A DNA stretch of 51,925 nt. It comes from CAZGKX01 sp964525945 (GTDB lineage: Bacteria; Pseudomonadota; Gammaproteobacteria; Legionellales; Legionellaceae). The notes beneath the pieces are model-generated. The model worked only from the letters and a program-made list of their open reading frames with translations. It searched no databases and was not told the DNA's origin. The stretch spans positions 1 through 51,925 of the forward strand of contig CAZGKX010000011.1 in the NCBI GenBank assembly GCA_964525945.1, given 5' to 3'. This document shows, in pieces, positions 43,424-51,805 of this stretch. How positions within the stretch are numbered: the stretch's first letter is position 1; each line of letters begins with the position of its first letter. Position numbers and translations under genes: made by a program.

Positions 43424-43517
43424 ATTAGAGTTGGCGACACAATTTAAGCGTGATTTGAAAAAGATTACCAAACAAAGGAAAAGCAGGAAGCTGCTGGACT
43501 CTATTAAAAAAATTTAA
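43416..43517 (+). pseudogene. YafQ/RelE-type toxin, truncated after 33 codons
   Basis: Begins ATG at 43416, overlapping the antitoxin stop. MLELELATQFKRDLKKITK matches the YafQ N-terminus (xTxQFKRDLKxxxK). At 43514 the sequence switches abruptly into a copy of an internal piece of the tyrosine recombinase gene, creating a TAA stop. Catalytic His residues of the toxin are lost, so it should be inactive. Confidence 0.8.
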
Positions 43518-43584
43518 GTAAAACAATTTCTGAAAAAACGGGAAAGCCATTTAAAGCGACGTCGATAAATCGAACAATGGCGAC
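43514..43584 (+). repeat. 71-bp direct repeat of recombinase gene, copy 1
   Basis: Matches 46124-46194 with two differences in 71 bp (TTAAGTAAAACAATTTCTG... through CAATGGCGAC). It joins the toxin stub abruptly at its left end, and identity stops at its right end. With copy 2 in the same orientation it brackets about 2.6 kb carrying the DUF2975/XRE and Phd/PIN pairs. Confidence 0.9.
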
Positions 43585-43904
43585 GGCGTGGCTCGCACTT
43601 AACAAATTGCTGAAATCGTAATTCCTGCGCAAATTGACGGGGCAGCAAGTTAATATTGAGGCATCGAGAATATTTCCAAGCAATAAAATTCGTTCCTCTG
43701 CGTCTGATCCTATAATGATTTTGGTTAACTCAATGTAATTTAACAGAATAATTATATTTGAAAATTAAGCAAAATTTTTATTGAACAGATCCGTCTTGTT
43801 ATTTTTTTCAATATTAATTATTCGTTATTAAATGATTATTTATTGCTAAACAATAAATTATGGATATAATATGCTGGTCGCTCTAATCAAATAGGATCTT
43901 TATT
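43585..43904. other. Intergenic spacer
   Basis: 320 bp after the recombinase-derived repeat; increasingly AT-rich to the right. No gene recognised. It should carry the promoter of the DUF2975/XRE pair: a TATAAT at 43864-43869 is a possible -10. Confidence 0.4.
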
Positions 43905-44465
43905 ATGTTAAATATAAATCGTACTAGTCACATGTTGTCTGTTTTATTTCGAATATTTTGCTGGGCTATTCCCCTAACTACGGCATATCTTATTTTATTT
44001 GATATACAGGGAATGATGAATGTTGGGGGCTGGCCTGCTGTTCTTGCTAACTTTGATCATCCTGTACTCCTTGAAAAAGTTAATCTTGTTAATTTTTCAT
44101 TAGCACATCGATTCATTCTTCTAGCAATTGAATTTTTACCCATCTCTCTTACCGTATTAATTTTCTACAAATTAAGTGGCTTGTTTCGATTGTATGCAGA
44201 GGAGCGTTATTTTGAAGAAAAAAATGTTCAATTAATTAAAGGCATTGGTATATGCATCGTATCAGGACAGCTCATCCAGATAATTTATCAACCCATAATA
44301 ACACTAGCCCTCACCTATACTAATCCAATTGGAGAGCGTTATATAGCACTTGGGTTAGGCACAACAAATGCGGCTTCCTTTATTACGGGTTTTGTCATCA
44401 TAGTCGCTTCATGCATTATCAAAGAAGCTAATAAATTAAAATCAGAATCTCAATTAACAATTTAA
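43905..44465 (+). CDS. DUF2975-family membrane protein
   Basis: 186 residues with four hydrophobic segments (about 12-32, 70-90, 115-137 and 155-175). The loop motif LSGLFRLYAEERYFEEKNVQLIKGIG is the DUF2975 signature. Function unknown. The family is typically encoded directly before a small XRE-type regulator, exactly as here (11 bp apart), suggesting a membrane protein that controls or is controlled by that regulator. Confidence 0.85.
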   Translation: MLNINRTSHMLSVLFRIFCWAIPLTTAYLILFDIQGMMNVGGWPAVLANFDHPVLLEKVNLVNFSLAHRFILLAIEFLPISLTVLIFYKLSGLFRLYAEERYFEEKNVQLIKGIGICIVSGQLIQIIYQPIITLALTYTNPIGERYIALGLGTTNAASFITGFVIIVASCIIKEANKLKSESQLTI

Positions 44466-44476
44466 GGAAATAATTT

Positions 44477-44713
44477 ATGTCTATTATTGTTAATTTAGAT
44501 GTCATGTTGGCAAAACGAAAATGTCGACTCAAGGAATTAGCTGACGCTATTGGAATTACCGAAGCAAATTTGTCTATTTTAAAAACAGGAAAGGCGAGGG
44601 CTGTGCGTTTCTCTACCCTTGATGCGATTTGTTCCTATTTAAGGTGTCAGCCAGGTGATATTCTTGAATATGAAAGTATTCAAATTCATTCCTTAATTGA
44701 TGAGACGGTTTGA
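44477..44713 (+). CDS. XRE-family small transcriptional regulator
   Basis: 78 residues. Cro/CI helix-turn-helix: MLAKRKCRLKELADAIGITEANLSILKTGKA, then IRFSTLDAIC-type helix and CQPGDILEY, the compact YozG/HTH_26 form. It forms an operon with the DUF2975 membrane protein (AAGGAA between the genes). A hairpin with arms at 44786-44798 and 44803-44815 lies 70 bp downstream. Confidence 0.88.
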   Translation: MSIIVNLDVMLAKRKCRLKELADAIGITEANLSILKTGKARAVRFSTLDAICSYLRCQPGDILEYESIQIHSLIDETV

Positions 44714-44785
44714 AACTCACAAGCTCAATCAATTTAAAGAACTGGTATCTCAAATTCAAAAAATGAATTTATAAAATTTATGAAG

Positions 44786-44815
44786 CTAATCGTATAATAA
44801 TCATTATGCGATTAG
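44786..44815. repeat. Inverted repeat downstream of the XRE gene
   Basis: Arms CTAATCGTATAAT and ATTATGCGATTAG pair at 12 of 13 positions around a 4-nt loop. There is no T-run, so it may be an operator or a weak transcript-end structure. The rest of 44714-45004 shows no gene. Confidence 0.5.
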
Positions 44816-45004
44816 TTACCTCTCAACTCATCGCATAATTGATTTTATTATTTCCCAATCTCCCGAAAATAAAGTACCTATTTGGCCTGGGACTAAAGAT
44901 CACAACTTTTGCCGCCGTATTTATATACACATATTTTTTGACTGCCTACATATCCTGTATAATATACAGTTGAAGTCATAGGGGATTGGAGTCCAAATAG
45001 CCGG

Positions 45005-45451
45005 CTAGTGGTCCGGTTTGATAGGGGCAATTCCATTTTCTTCCCAGGGATTTATTATTTCAATAGATGCATGAATAAAATCTTTGGTATTTCTTGTTGC
45101 AAGTGTAAGATCATGGGTCTTGGCGGTTGCCGCAATCAGTCCGTCTATAGCTGGTAAAGTATGCGCTTTATTTTTGCTTTGTAATTGTCCCCACATATCT
45201 GCTACTTTGATATCGATATTTAAAATACGATCTTCGAAATAGTCAGGTAATTCAACCTCAAGCCAGTGATAAATTTTATGTTGTCTCTGAGAATCCTTTA
45301 TTCCTGCAATTCCCTTTCTAATTTCGCCAATAGTGATAACACTAAGGTACAGTTTTTCATCATCGATATCGTTAATCCAGTTTAAAACAATTTGATTAGG
45401 AGCAGACTTTACAAGTTCTGATATTACATTTGTATCAAGTAAGTAATTCAT
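45005..45451 (-). CDS. PIN-domain toxin, VapC/FitB type
   Basis: 148 residues. PIN nuclease acids are in MNYLLDTNVISEL (Asp6), TIGEIRKGI (Glu), and LPAIDGLIAATAKTHDLTLATRNTKDF (Asp residues). It cleaves RNA when freed from its antitoxin. Its ATG overlaps the stop of the Phd-type antitoxin by four bases, the usual toxin-antitoxin layout. Appears intact. Confidence 0.93.
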   Translation of the reverse strand: MNYLLDTNVISELVKSAPNQIVLNWINDIDDEKLYLSVITIGEIRKGIAGIKDSQRQHKIYHWLEVELPDYFEDRILNIDIKVADMWGQLQSKNKAHTLPAIDGLIAATAKTHDLTLATRNTKDFIHASIEIINPWEENGIAPIKPDH

Positions 45452-45696
45452 AACTCAATATCTCTCATAGAAGTTTGATCACGTTTAATATTAATGTCTA
45501 TATTTACCAAGGGAGATTGCCTCAAAAAATCCACAAATTTTTGTTTGGGCTGCTTTAATTTTTTATACTGCTGAGCAGATAAAACCACCACGGCAGGTTT
45601 TCCCCTTAATGTAATTTCTTGAGGTTGCCCAGAAGACGCACTTTTTACTAACTCACTCAAATGCGCTTTAGCATCTTGTAATGGCCAAGTTTTCAT
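45448..45696 (-). CDS. Phd/YefM-family antitoxin
   Basis: 82 residues from the ATG at 45696 (GGTGG upstream; an earlier in-frame ATG at 45729 is less likely). Phd signature: WPLQDAKAHLSELVKSA, then ITLRGKPAVVVLSAQQYKKL. The acidic/basic C-terminal tail would bind the PIN toxin. Co-translated with it. Both lie divergent to the recombinase gene and within the 2.6-kb direct-repeat segment. Confidence 0.92.
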   Translation of the reverse strand: MKTWPLQDAKAHLSELVKSASSGQPQEITLRGKPAVVVLSAQQYKKLKQPKQKFVDFLRQSPLVNIDINIKRDQTSMRDIEL

Positions 45697-45805
45697 AATT
45701 CCACCGAATAAACCAGTCTGACTAGTCATAGTATAGTTTGGAATTAATAAAATATCTATGTGGGATGAAAAAAAATCGCAAATTTATTTGAAATGGATAA
45801 CGTAC

Positions 45806-45910
45806 CTTATCCATCACAAATAGGGTATTATCGGAAAAACACACATGGAGGACGCCTTGAATTTCCTGGATGCTCAATTTCAAGAAAATCGAAAGTTTGT
45901 GATGGATAAG
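45806..45910. promoter_or_regulatory. 15-bp inverted repeat flanking the recombinase start
   Basis: CTTATCCATCACAAA (45806-45820) and TTTGTGATGGATAAG (45896-45910) are perfect reverse complements (18 of 19 when extended outward), 75 bp apart. One is upstream of the recombinase ATG and the other is inside its codons 18-22. Paired identical sites like this suit recombinase binding (autoregulation or a recombination site). Confidence 0.6.
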
Positions 45911-46879
45911 ATACTTCATCCATTGGATGCTCATTTTGATACCAATTCATTGACTGCATGGTTGTCTTATTATTATTCAGTGCATGTGAGAGGGGCGCCT
46001 GAAAAAACCGAGCAAGCTAAAAAGAAAGATCTCTCAAAGTTCCTTCAATTTTTTCAAGCCGAAGTAGGGCATGACAATGTTGATAATTGGACACCTGCCG
46101 TTAGCAAACATTTTCAAAAAAGCTTAAGTAAAACAATTTCTGAAAAAACGGGTAAGCCATTTAAAGCGACGTCGATTAATCGAACAATGGCGACAGTGCG
46201 TCATGTCGGAAGGTGGCTGCATAAGCAAAGACCTTTATTAGCGGGAGACCCTCTTGCTCAAGTAAAAGATTTACAAACCGATTCACCTGATTGGAATGGA
46301 TTAACTTCTCGTCAGTTGATGCGATTAAAATCTGCTTGCGAGCAACGAATGAAAAGCTGCACCCGCAAAAATCAAAACCCTTTGATGGAAACAGCATTAT
46401 TTTATGTTCTATTAGGATCAGGACTTCGTGAGTCGGAAGTGGTTACTTTAAATGTCTGGCAATATAAGCAGAAGGGGCTCTGCGAAGTAATGCGTCATAA
46501 ATCCAAACGTATAAGTCAAAAAATTCCTTTACCCCAAGAGAGCAGGGCATACTTGGAGCAGTACTTGAGCAAAAGAGCAGGTAGTGATGATGAGCCATTA
46601 TTTATTAGTCGTTATGGTGCGCGCCTGCAGACTTTAGATGTATATCGTATCTGCCAAAGAGTATTGAAGCAAGCATTGGCATTTTTGCCAGAAAGCGAGA
46701 AATTTACTTTTACGCCACATAAATTACGACATACTTTTTTGAAGAAAGTCACGGATAAACATGGGGTTCATTTTGCCCAGGAGCTCAGCGGCAATGTTTC
46801 TATTAAGGAAATTTTTCGGTATGCCAGGCCGAGCCAGGATGAGATGCAGTCAACTATTGACGAATTGTTTGAAAATTAA
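45845..46879 (+). CDS. Tyrosine recombinase/integrase
   Basis: 344 residues. SAM-like core-binding domain (about 30-125), catalytic domain with Arg in LGSGLRESEVV, HKLRHTFLKK (HxxR box) and the nucleophile Tyr in IFRYARPS. The usual second His/Trp position reads SGN. It mediates integration or excision of a mobile element. Residues about 94-117 are encoded by the segment copied at 43514-43584. It lies between accessory genes and IS debris; no tRNA target is visible. Confidence 0.88.
   Translation: MEDALNFLDAQFQENRKFVMDKILHPLDAHFDTNSLTAWLSYYYSVHVRGAPEKTEQAKKKDLSKFLQFFQAEVGHDNVDNWTPAVSKHFQKSLSKTISEKTGKPFKATSINRTMATVRHVGRWLHKQRPLLAGDPLAQVKDLQTDSPDWNGLTSRQLMRLKSACEQRMKSCTRKNQNPLMETALFYVLLGSGLRESEVVTLNVWQYKQKGLCEVMRHKSKRISQKIPLPQESRAYLEQYLSKRAGSDDEPLFISRYGARLQTLDVYRICQRVLKQALAFLPESEKFTFTPHKLRHTFLKKVTDKHGVHFAQELSGNVSIKEIFRYARPSQDEMQSTIDELFEN
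46124..46194 (+). repeat. 71-bp direct repeat, copy 2 (inside recombinase gene)
   Basis: Parental copy of the repeat at 43514-43584, in frame within the recombinase gene. The two differences are an A/T in the GGxAAG triplet region and an A/T in GATxAA. Confidence 0.9.
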
Positions 46880-47534
46880 ACATTCTTATAATTCTAGTCC
46901 GGCAGCTATAAGCAAAGTTAGATTTACTCTTTTTTTAAATAATTGTTAATGTTAGTACGTAATAAGGGCGGTAGTTTGTTTATATTTTTGCTTTTTAAAA
47001 CATTACGGCTATGTATGTCCTTAAAAGTAATAAATAAATCGTTCGAATCCTTTTTTTGATATGTATGCTTATTTATGGCTTTAATTTTTCTTTTTCATCA
47101 GATAATTTTTTTGAATTTCTCTGAATTGATTAAATTTATGACATAAACACGTTGTCTTGGTCGTACTTGCCCCGTTCCTGTAATAACTCCTTTAAACAGT
47201 ATGACCCCTGTTCCATACCGATTAACTAAACATCCGGAACCTCTAGTTTAGCATGGCACGAAAAAGAGGGTTTACATGGTCGCTAATTGATTTGAAAGCG
47301 TTCTCCATGAGAAAATTAAGCACATTTTTATCTGGGGTATATTATGAAAGAGCAATTAAATATTCTTAACGAACAGTGTCAACATGACTGGAATTGCTCA
47401 TTTCTAGCTTTAAACTAGAGTTTGCTCCCCTTTAGCATATAAATTTTGACCCAATCCAATAATTCATTTATAAAATGGGCTTAATATAATATTTTATGTC
47501 ATGTATTAAGGCTGGGCTCGAGGGACCCACTCAG
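46880..47534. other. 655-bp stretch without genes
   Basis: AT-rich. A T-run follows the recombinase stop. No frame of useful length, no clear repeat or RNA gene. It may hold the remains of a decayed insertion, but nothing is recognisable. Confidence 0.5.
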
Positions 47535-48467
47535 TTAATAAGTGAATGAAAAATGCGGTTTATCATTTAATGCCTCATAAAACTCAGCTAAATTGGTACT
47601 CACACAACACTTCCTCTTATTAGTATCTGACACAAGTTGCGTTGTAATAATTTTTAGATTATCTGCTAATGGCAGTTGTTGGATGCTCGAATACAGCTTA
47701 TGTGTTCCAGTGTAATCTGCTACATTGGTAAGGTTTAAAAAAGAAACATTGCACTCTGACAGCTCAATTGCCTCACTTAATAATTTTATATAATCAATGT
47801 CAGAAATATCTATTTCTATTGGTAATAATTCTTTTGTCTTTAATGCCTCTCTGCATTGAACAAATCTGGTTTTATTTGCAAGAAAATGTTTGGAGCCTAA
47901 CATTCTCATTTCATCTATTATAGTTACTTGAGCATCAATTACTGTTGCCTGATGGTTTATAGTATTCTCAAGCAACCTGATTTGAGCGATTAATTTTTTT
48001 TTAAGTAGTCCAAATTCATCATCAATATTTGCCTGAAGAATAAGTTCGCGCACCATTAAAATAAAATAATGAACCACGGGCTGGGTATCGAGCAGCAAAA
48101 TGTCATCCGAACAAATATCTGGTAACAAAGAAAGCACATAACCATTTCCTATGATAATCCCAATCGAATTTATCATGGATTTCAAATGGTCTGTTGGGGC
48201 GTATGTTTTTGGATAACAGGTTCTAAGATAAGAAGAAATATATCTAGCATCATTAGAATAAAAAAAGACGGGCCTACTTTTACCAAATTCGTGTATTTGA
48301 GATGTTAATAATTCAGGACAATACCCAAGCTCTATTAATTTAAGATGTTCTTTTTTAGTTTTATATAAAATAAGTTCTTCTTGTTGAATATATGGTTTTG
48401 GTACCACTGCAGGAGGACTAGAGATTCCAAAAAAGCGGCCTATATGAAACATAATATACAAACTCAT
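47535..48467 (-). CDS. Unknown protein, possible methyltransferase-like fold
   Basis: 310 residues, uninterrupted frame. Alternating strands and helices, e.g. SIGIIIGNGYVLSLLP, SDDILLLDTQPVVHYFILMV and CNVSFLNLTNVADYTG. A glycine strand, an acidic strand end and a later N(L/I)xNVxDY segment recall the order in class I methyltransferases. The motif I glycines are poor, so this is only a suggestion. No signal peptide. It stands between the gene-free stretch and an IS3 remnant. A second Met at codon 6 is a possible start. Confidence 0.55.
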   Translation of the reverse strand: MSLYIMFHIGRFFGISSPPAVVPKPYIQQEELILYKTKKEHLKLIELGYCPELLTSQIHEFGKSRPVFFYSNDARYISSYLRTCYPKTYAPTDHLKSMINSIGIIIGNGYVLSLLPDICSDDILLLDTQPVVHYFILMVRELILQANIDDEFGLLKKKLIAQIRLLENTINHQATVIDAQVTIIDEMRMLGSKHFLANKTRFVQCREALKTKELLPIEIDISDIDYIKLLSEAIELSECNVSFLNLTNVADYTGTHKLYSSIQQLPLADNLKIITTQLVSDTNKRKCCVSTNLAEFYEALNDKPHFSFTY

Positions 48468-48671
48468 GCGACAAATGATTGCATATTATACACAAAGTGA
48501 TCAAGCAAGTACATAATGACCGTTTTTTTTGCTTTAACGTAGGTGTTAATGCTGTGAGTTATTGATTTGGTAGAGCGGCCAGTCGCCTGGTCAGTCCCCT
48601 TTTCCCATGTAAATGACTTGCGTTGACTTCTTCTGTTGAGCCACTTAAAGTCACACAAATAGCGTTACAAC

Positions 48672-49026
48672 TCATGATTCATTGATTGCCGTAGGCACCG
48701 CTAACGTTTCAGGTTTTTCCCTAATTAACCGTTTTTTGGGTTTAATGCGCATGTTAAGCTCCAGTTCCCAATATATCCGATAAACACGCTTGTGGTTCCA
48801 GACAAAGCCTTTCACGTTGCGTAAATACAAAAAGCAAAGACCAAAGCCCCAGTTACGTTGGTTTTGAGCTAAGCGTAATAGCCAGTCAGCTATCCTTGCA
48901 TTTTCATCGTTTAATTTGGGCTCATATCGATAGCACGTTTCACTGATGCTAAACAATTCGCAAGACATGCGAATGGAAATGTCCCTTTCATTCACCGCCT
49001 TTTGCGCCAATCCCCCGACGGCGCGA
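48672..49026 (-). pseudogene. IS3-family OrfB, truncated and frameshifted
   Basis: MAQKAVNERDISIRMSCELF, then ISETCYRYEPKLNDEN and WNHKRVYRIYWELELNMRIK: the N-terminal third of an IS3-group (IS407-like) DDE transposase. The catalytic domain is absent; the frame ends at AINES, where family members continue with WSMDFM. An extra base near 49014 also separates the start (VTPSRRRG-) from MAQKAV. Inactive. Confidence 0.85.
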
Positions 49027-49031
49027 CGGTG

Positions 49032-49298
49032 TTACCACTTTTTTTCAAGAGCCTCTTTCAGAATCTCCGCTTTCAAACGCTCTTCAGCATATATCTTTTT
49101 AAGGCGACTATTTTCAGCTTCTAGCTCTTTCAACCGAGACATCATCGGAACGTCCATCCCTCCATATTTAGCTCGCCATTTATAAAATGTCGCAGAACTT
49201 ATCAGGGGCTCACGGCAAACTTCAGGAACAGGGGCTCCATTTTCCGCTTGCTTCAGAATTGACAGTATTTGGCTGTCTGTAAATTTAGATTTTTTCAT
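49032..49298 (-). CDS. IS3-family OrfA
   Basis: 88 residues: helix-turn-helix FTDSQILSILKQAENGAPVPEVCRE and a leucine-zipper-like tail (LKELEAENSRLKKIYAEERLKAEILKEAL). It ends at an A7G run (AAAAAAAG), the usual slippery site for the OrfAB fusion. OrfB is broken, so this copy cannot transpose by itself. Confidence 0.88.
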   Translation of the reverse strand: MKKSKFTDSQILSILKQAENGAPVPEVCREPLISSATFYKWRAKYGGMDVPMMSRLKELEAENSRLKKIYAEERLKAEILKEALEKKW

Positions 49299-49661
49299 GC
49301 AGAATCTCCTTCAACATGGGTTACGAGAAAATTCTACTTTTGACATCAGTTATTTTTCGGGGGGATTACCCACCTCAATAAGTCCAATAGACTTTACTAT
49401 TGGATTTATAAGGGGGGCTAAAATAGGGCCTAGTATGTACGTAGGAGGTGTTTCGGACATGCTTTTTGAGTAAAAACAGAGCTAAAAGAATTTATTGCCT
49501 CGTGACGATCAACTTTAATTCATTCGGAGGGTGATAAAAACATTAAAAATATAATAAATTTATAAATGGTCTAAATAACAGCAATATAACTCAATAGTTC
49601 CAACTATTTTAATCAAAATGGAACAAAGTTGTCACAAAATGGGGTCTACGTACACACTAGG
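49299..49661. other. IS3 right end and spacer
   Basis: Upstream of OrfA, a stretch ending in TTTTTCGGGGGGATTACCC (about 49350-49370) resembles an IS3-type terminal repeat. The rest is AT-rich with no gene. Confidence 0.45.
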
Positions 49662-49715
49662 CTTAGAGGGTATCCGGAACGGGTAATATATTACCCGTTC
49701 CGGATACCCTCTAAG
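49662..49715. repeat. Perfect 54-bp palindrome, no spacer
   Basis: The left 27 bases (starting CTTAGAGGGTATCCGGAACG) and the right 27 (ending CGTTCCGGATACCCTCTAAG) are exact reverse complements meeting at TAATA|TATTA with no loop bases. GC-rich arms sit in AT-rich surroundings. It ends 14 bp from the stop of the minus-strand gene at 49730-50272. There is no T-run on either side, so it is not a classical terminator. Confidence 0.95.
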
Positions 49716-49729
49716 GGTTGAATAGATTA

Positions 49730-50272
49730 TCAGCTATTTGAATTGCTATTGTTAGATGTAGGGAGTATGGAAAAATCAATCAGAGTAATGCTTCCTGGAG
49801 TGCGAGGAAACATACGTAATGCACGACTATATGGATTATCATTCAAACCTAACCGACTTAAGGTTTCTAGTCCAGAATTAAATTCTTCTCTATTTGGATT
49901 CATCTGATTGTTAAAAAGCCCCGTTAAGCGTAATGCTTCAACTGCCACCAGTTCATCTTTTGCTGTAATATCTGGACGCTTACTCATGATAACTTCATGA
50001 CACTGAAATATATCCCCATGTTCCTGTATAAGCGCCTCTATCTCGCCAGTATATTGCTCCAATGTTTCATGACTCCAAAGAAGAATAGTAGCGCCTTCTT
50101 TCGTGTGTCTTATATTTAAATGTGTCAATTGGGGCAGTTTGTCAATAATTTGATTAGCTTCCGCTTCATTCTTACACAACATCCAAAACTGTTTTTTAGG
50201 AAGATCGAACTTCCATGAACACGATTGTGTGATAAGAATTAAGGCTCGTTTAATCTCTTCTGCAGTCATCAT
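49730..50272 (-). CDS. Small protein of unknown function
   Basis: 180 residues. MMTAEEIKRALILITQSC, an aromatic FWMLCKNEAEANQIIDKL, and a Ser/Asn-rich C-terminus (PTSNNSNSNS). No recognised family, signal peptide or membrane segment. Alpha/beta composition (LTHLNIRHTKEGATILLWS). Monocistronic; its 3' end abuts the 54-bp palindrome. ATGATG at the start gives two start choices. Upstream 50273-50523 shows no gene. Confidence 0.55.
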   Translation of the reverse strand: MMTAEEIKRALILITQSCSWKFDLPKKQFWMLCKNEAEANQIIDKLPQLTHLNIRHTKEGATILLWSHETLEQYTGEIEALIQEHGDIFQCHEVIMSKRPDITAKDELVAVEALRLTGLFNNQMNPNREEFNSGLETLSRLGLNDNPYSRALRMFPRTPGSITLIDFSILPTSNNSNSNS

Positions 50273-50533
50273 TTTAGTTCTCTTTGCTCGTTATTTTGAC
50301 AACATAGTACAATATGTATCATAAAAAAGCAATGTAGATAGGGGGATAGCCGCAAACCTCAGAAATTTCCGGATGACATTTAAACACAACTTGGTTGCCA
50401 TGCTTTATAACTTGAATTAACACATAAAAGTTACTAAAAATTGGGTGTTAATAACCCGTTTTCGTGTTTGCCAACATCTTATCAAAATCTTACCATATTT
50501 CCTCAATCATTGCTTGTAAGGGCTCCAAAAATC

Positions 50534-51795
50534 CAGGGCAAGATCGTCTAAATCATGGCTAACGCCATAATTCAGACGATTTGTTGTCTGTATGGATCGA
50601 CAAAACAGCACAGAAATGATCAAATATTTCTTTTTTAAAAAGGAATATGATGCAATCAGACTTATTATCTCACTTCAAAACACTCGAAGATCCAAGAATT
50701 GACAGAACGAAGCGCTATCCATTAGTTGAAATCATTTTTTTGATCATTAGCGCAACCATTTCTGGATGTGATGGTTGGAAATCCATTCGAGATTTTGGCT
50801 TAATTAAACTTGAGTGGTTAAGGCAATTTCTCCCTTATGACAATGGTATTCCTGTTGATGATACGATAGCGCGAGTCATGAGAAAACTTAATACCAAACA
50901 GTTTGCTAGTTGCTTTACAAGCTGGATTAAAGCTGTAACAAAAGCAACAGATGGTGATGTTATTGCTGTTGATGGAAAAACGTTGAGACGTAGTTTTAAC
51001 ACAAGGGATGAAAAGTCAGCAATTCATATGGTCAGTGCTTGGAGTAGCGCTAATGGCGTTGTATTAGGACAAGAAAAAACAGCTGAGAAAAGCAATGAAA
51101 TCACAGCAATTCCGGAGTTGTTAAATAGTTTGGCTATCAAAGGATGCATCGTCACCATCGATGCCATGGGCTGCCAAAAAGATATAGCTGAACAAATTGT
51201 AAAACAAAAAGGAGATTACTTCCTCGCTCTCAAAGGCAATCAGGGTAATTTCCATGAAGAAGTCGCCTCATTTTTAACCGTCGCAAAAGAGGCTAATTTT
51301 AAAAATGTAGAATATGACTTTCATGAAGAAATTGATACTGGTCATGGCCGTGTCGAAACACGACGCGCTTATGCTATTGATTTTAAAAAATACAAAAAAC
51401 ATATCCCTGAAGGATTGAAATGGAAAAAATTAAACAGCTTAGTTATGGTTGAGACCATTAGAGAAGGGCGTCATTTTAAAACAATGGATACACGTTTTTA
51501 TATCAGTTCATGTGCTCCGATTGCAACCCCTCTCCTAGGTGCTAGTCGTAAGCATTGGTCTATCGAAAATTCTTTGCACTGGACGTTAGACGTTACATTT
51601 CGAGAAGATGAATCTAGAATTCGAAAAGATGCTGCTCCTGAAAATTATGCCATTTTTAGACATATTGCACTTAACATCATTCGCCGTAATACTTCTATTG
51701 ATGCAAGCGTAAAACGCAAGAGACATATGGCTGCACTTAATGATGATGTGCGTACCACTCTCATAAAGGGATTAAATTAAGATGCGGTTGCCCTG
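50534..51795 (+). mobile_element. ISAs1-family insertion sequence, intact, with 10-bp target duplication
   Basis: 1,262 bp. The left end CAGGGCAAGATCGTC and right end (reverse complement) CAGGGCAACCGCATC form imperfect terminal inverted repeats typical of ISAs1. Both flanks carry the exact 10-bp direct repeat TCCAAAAATC (50524-50533 and 51796-51805), a target-site duplication. One intact transposase gene lies inside. The exact duplication argues for a recent insertion. Confidence 0.93.
50647..51780 (+). CDS. ISAs1-family transposase
   Basis: 377 residues, AAAGGA upstream. N-terminal DUF4338-like start (HFKTLEDPRIDRTKRYPL), DDE catalytic residues in VIAVDGKTLRRS, IVTIDAMGCQ and the late glutamate of LDVTFREDESRIR, with the ALKGNQG motif. 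Full length with no lesions, so probably active. The stop is 15 bp from the right IS end. Confidence 0.95.
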   Translation: MMQSDLLSHFKTLEDPRIDRTKRYPLVEIIFLIISATISGCDGWKSIRDFGLIKLEWLRQFLPYDNGIPVDDTIARVMRKLNTKQFASCFTSWIKAVTKATDGDVIAVDGKTLRRSFNTRDEKSAIHMVSAWSSANGVVLGQEKTAEKSNEITAIPELLNSLAIKGCIVTIDAMGCQKDIAEQIVKQKGDYFLALKGNQGNFHEEVASFLTVAKEANFKNVEYDFHEEIDTGHGRVETRRAYAIDFKKYKKHIPEGLKWKKLNSLVMVETIREGRHFKTMDTRFYISSCAPIATPLLGASRKHWSIENSLHWTLDVTFREDESRIRKDAAPENYAIFRHIALNIIRRNTSIDASVKRKRHMAALNDDVRTTLIKGLN

Positions 51796-51805
51796 TCCAA
51801 AAATC

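Noticed and set aside
44955..44969. CTGTAT/ATACAG mini-palindrome
   Set aside because: Only six base pairs in AT-rich DNA; too short to claim an operator.
48464..48658. 64-codon frame downstream of the truncated IS3 OrfB
   Set aside because: It shows no transposase features and overlaps the start of the neighbouring gene; most likely a chance frame.
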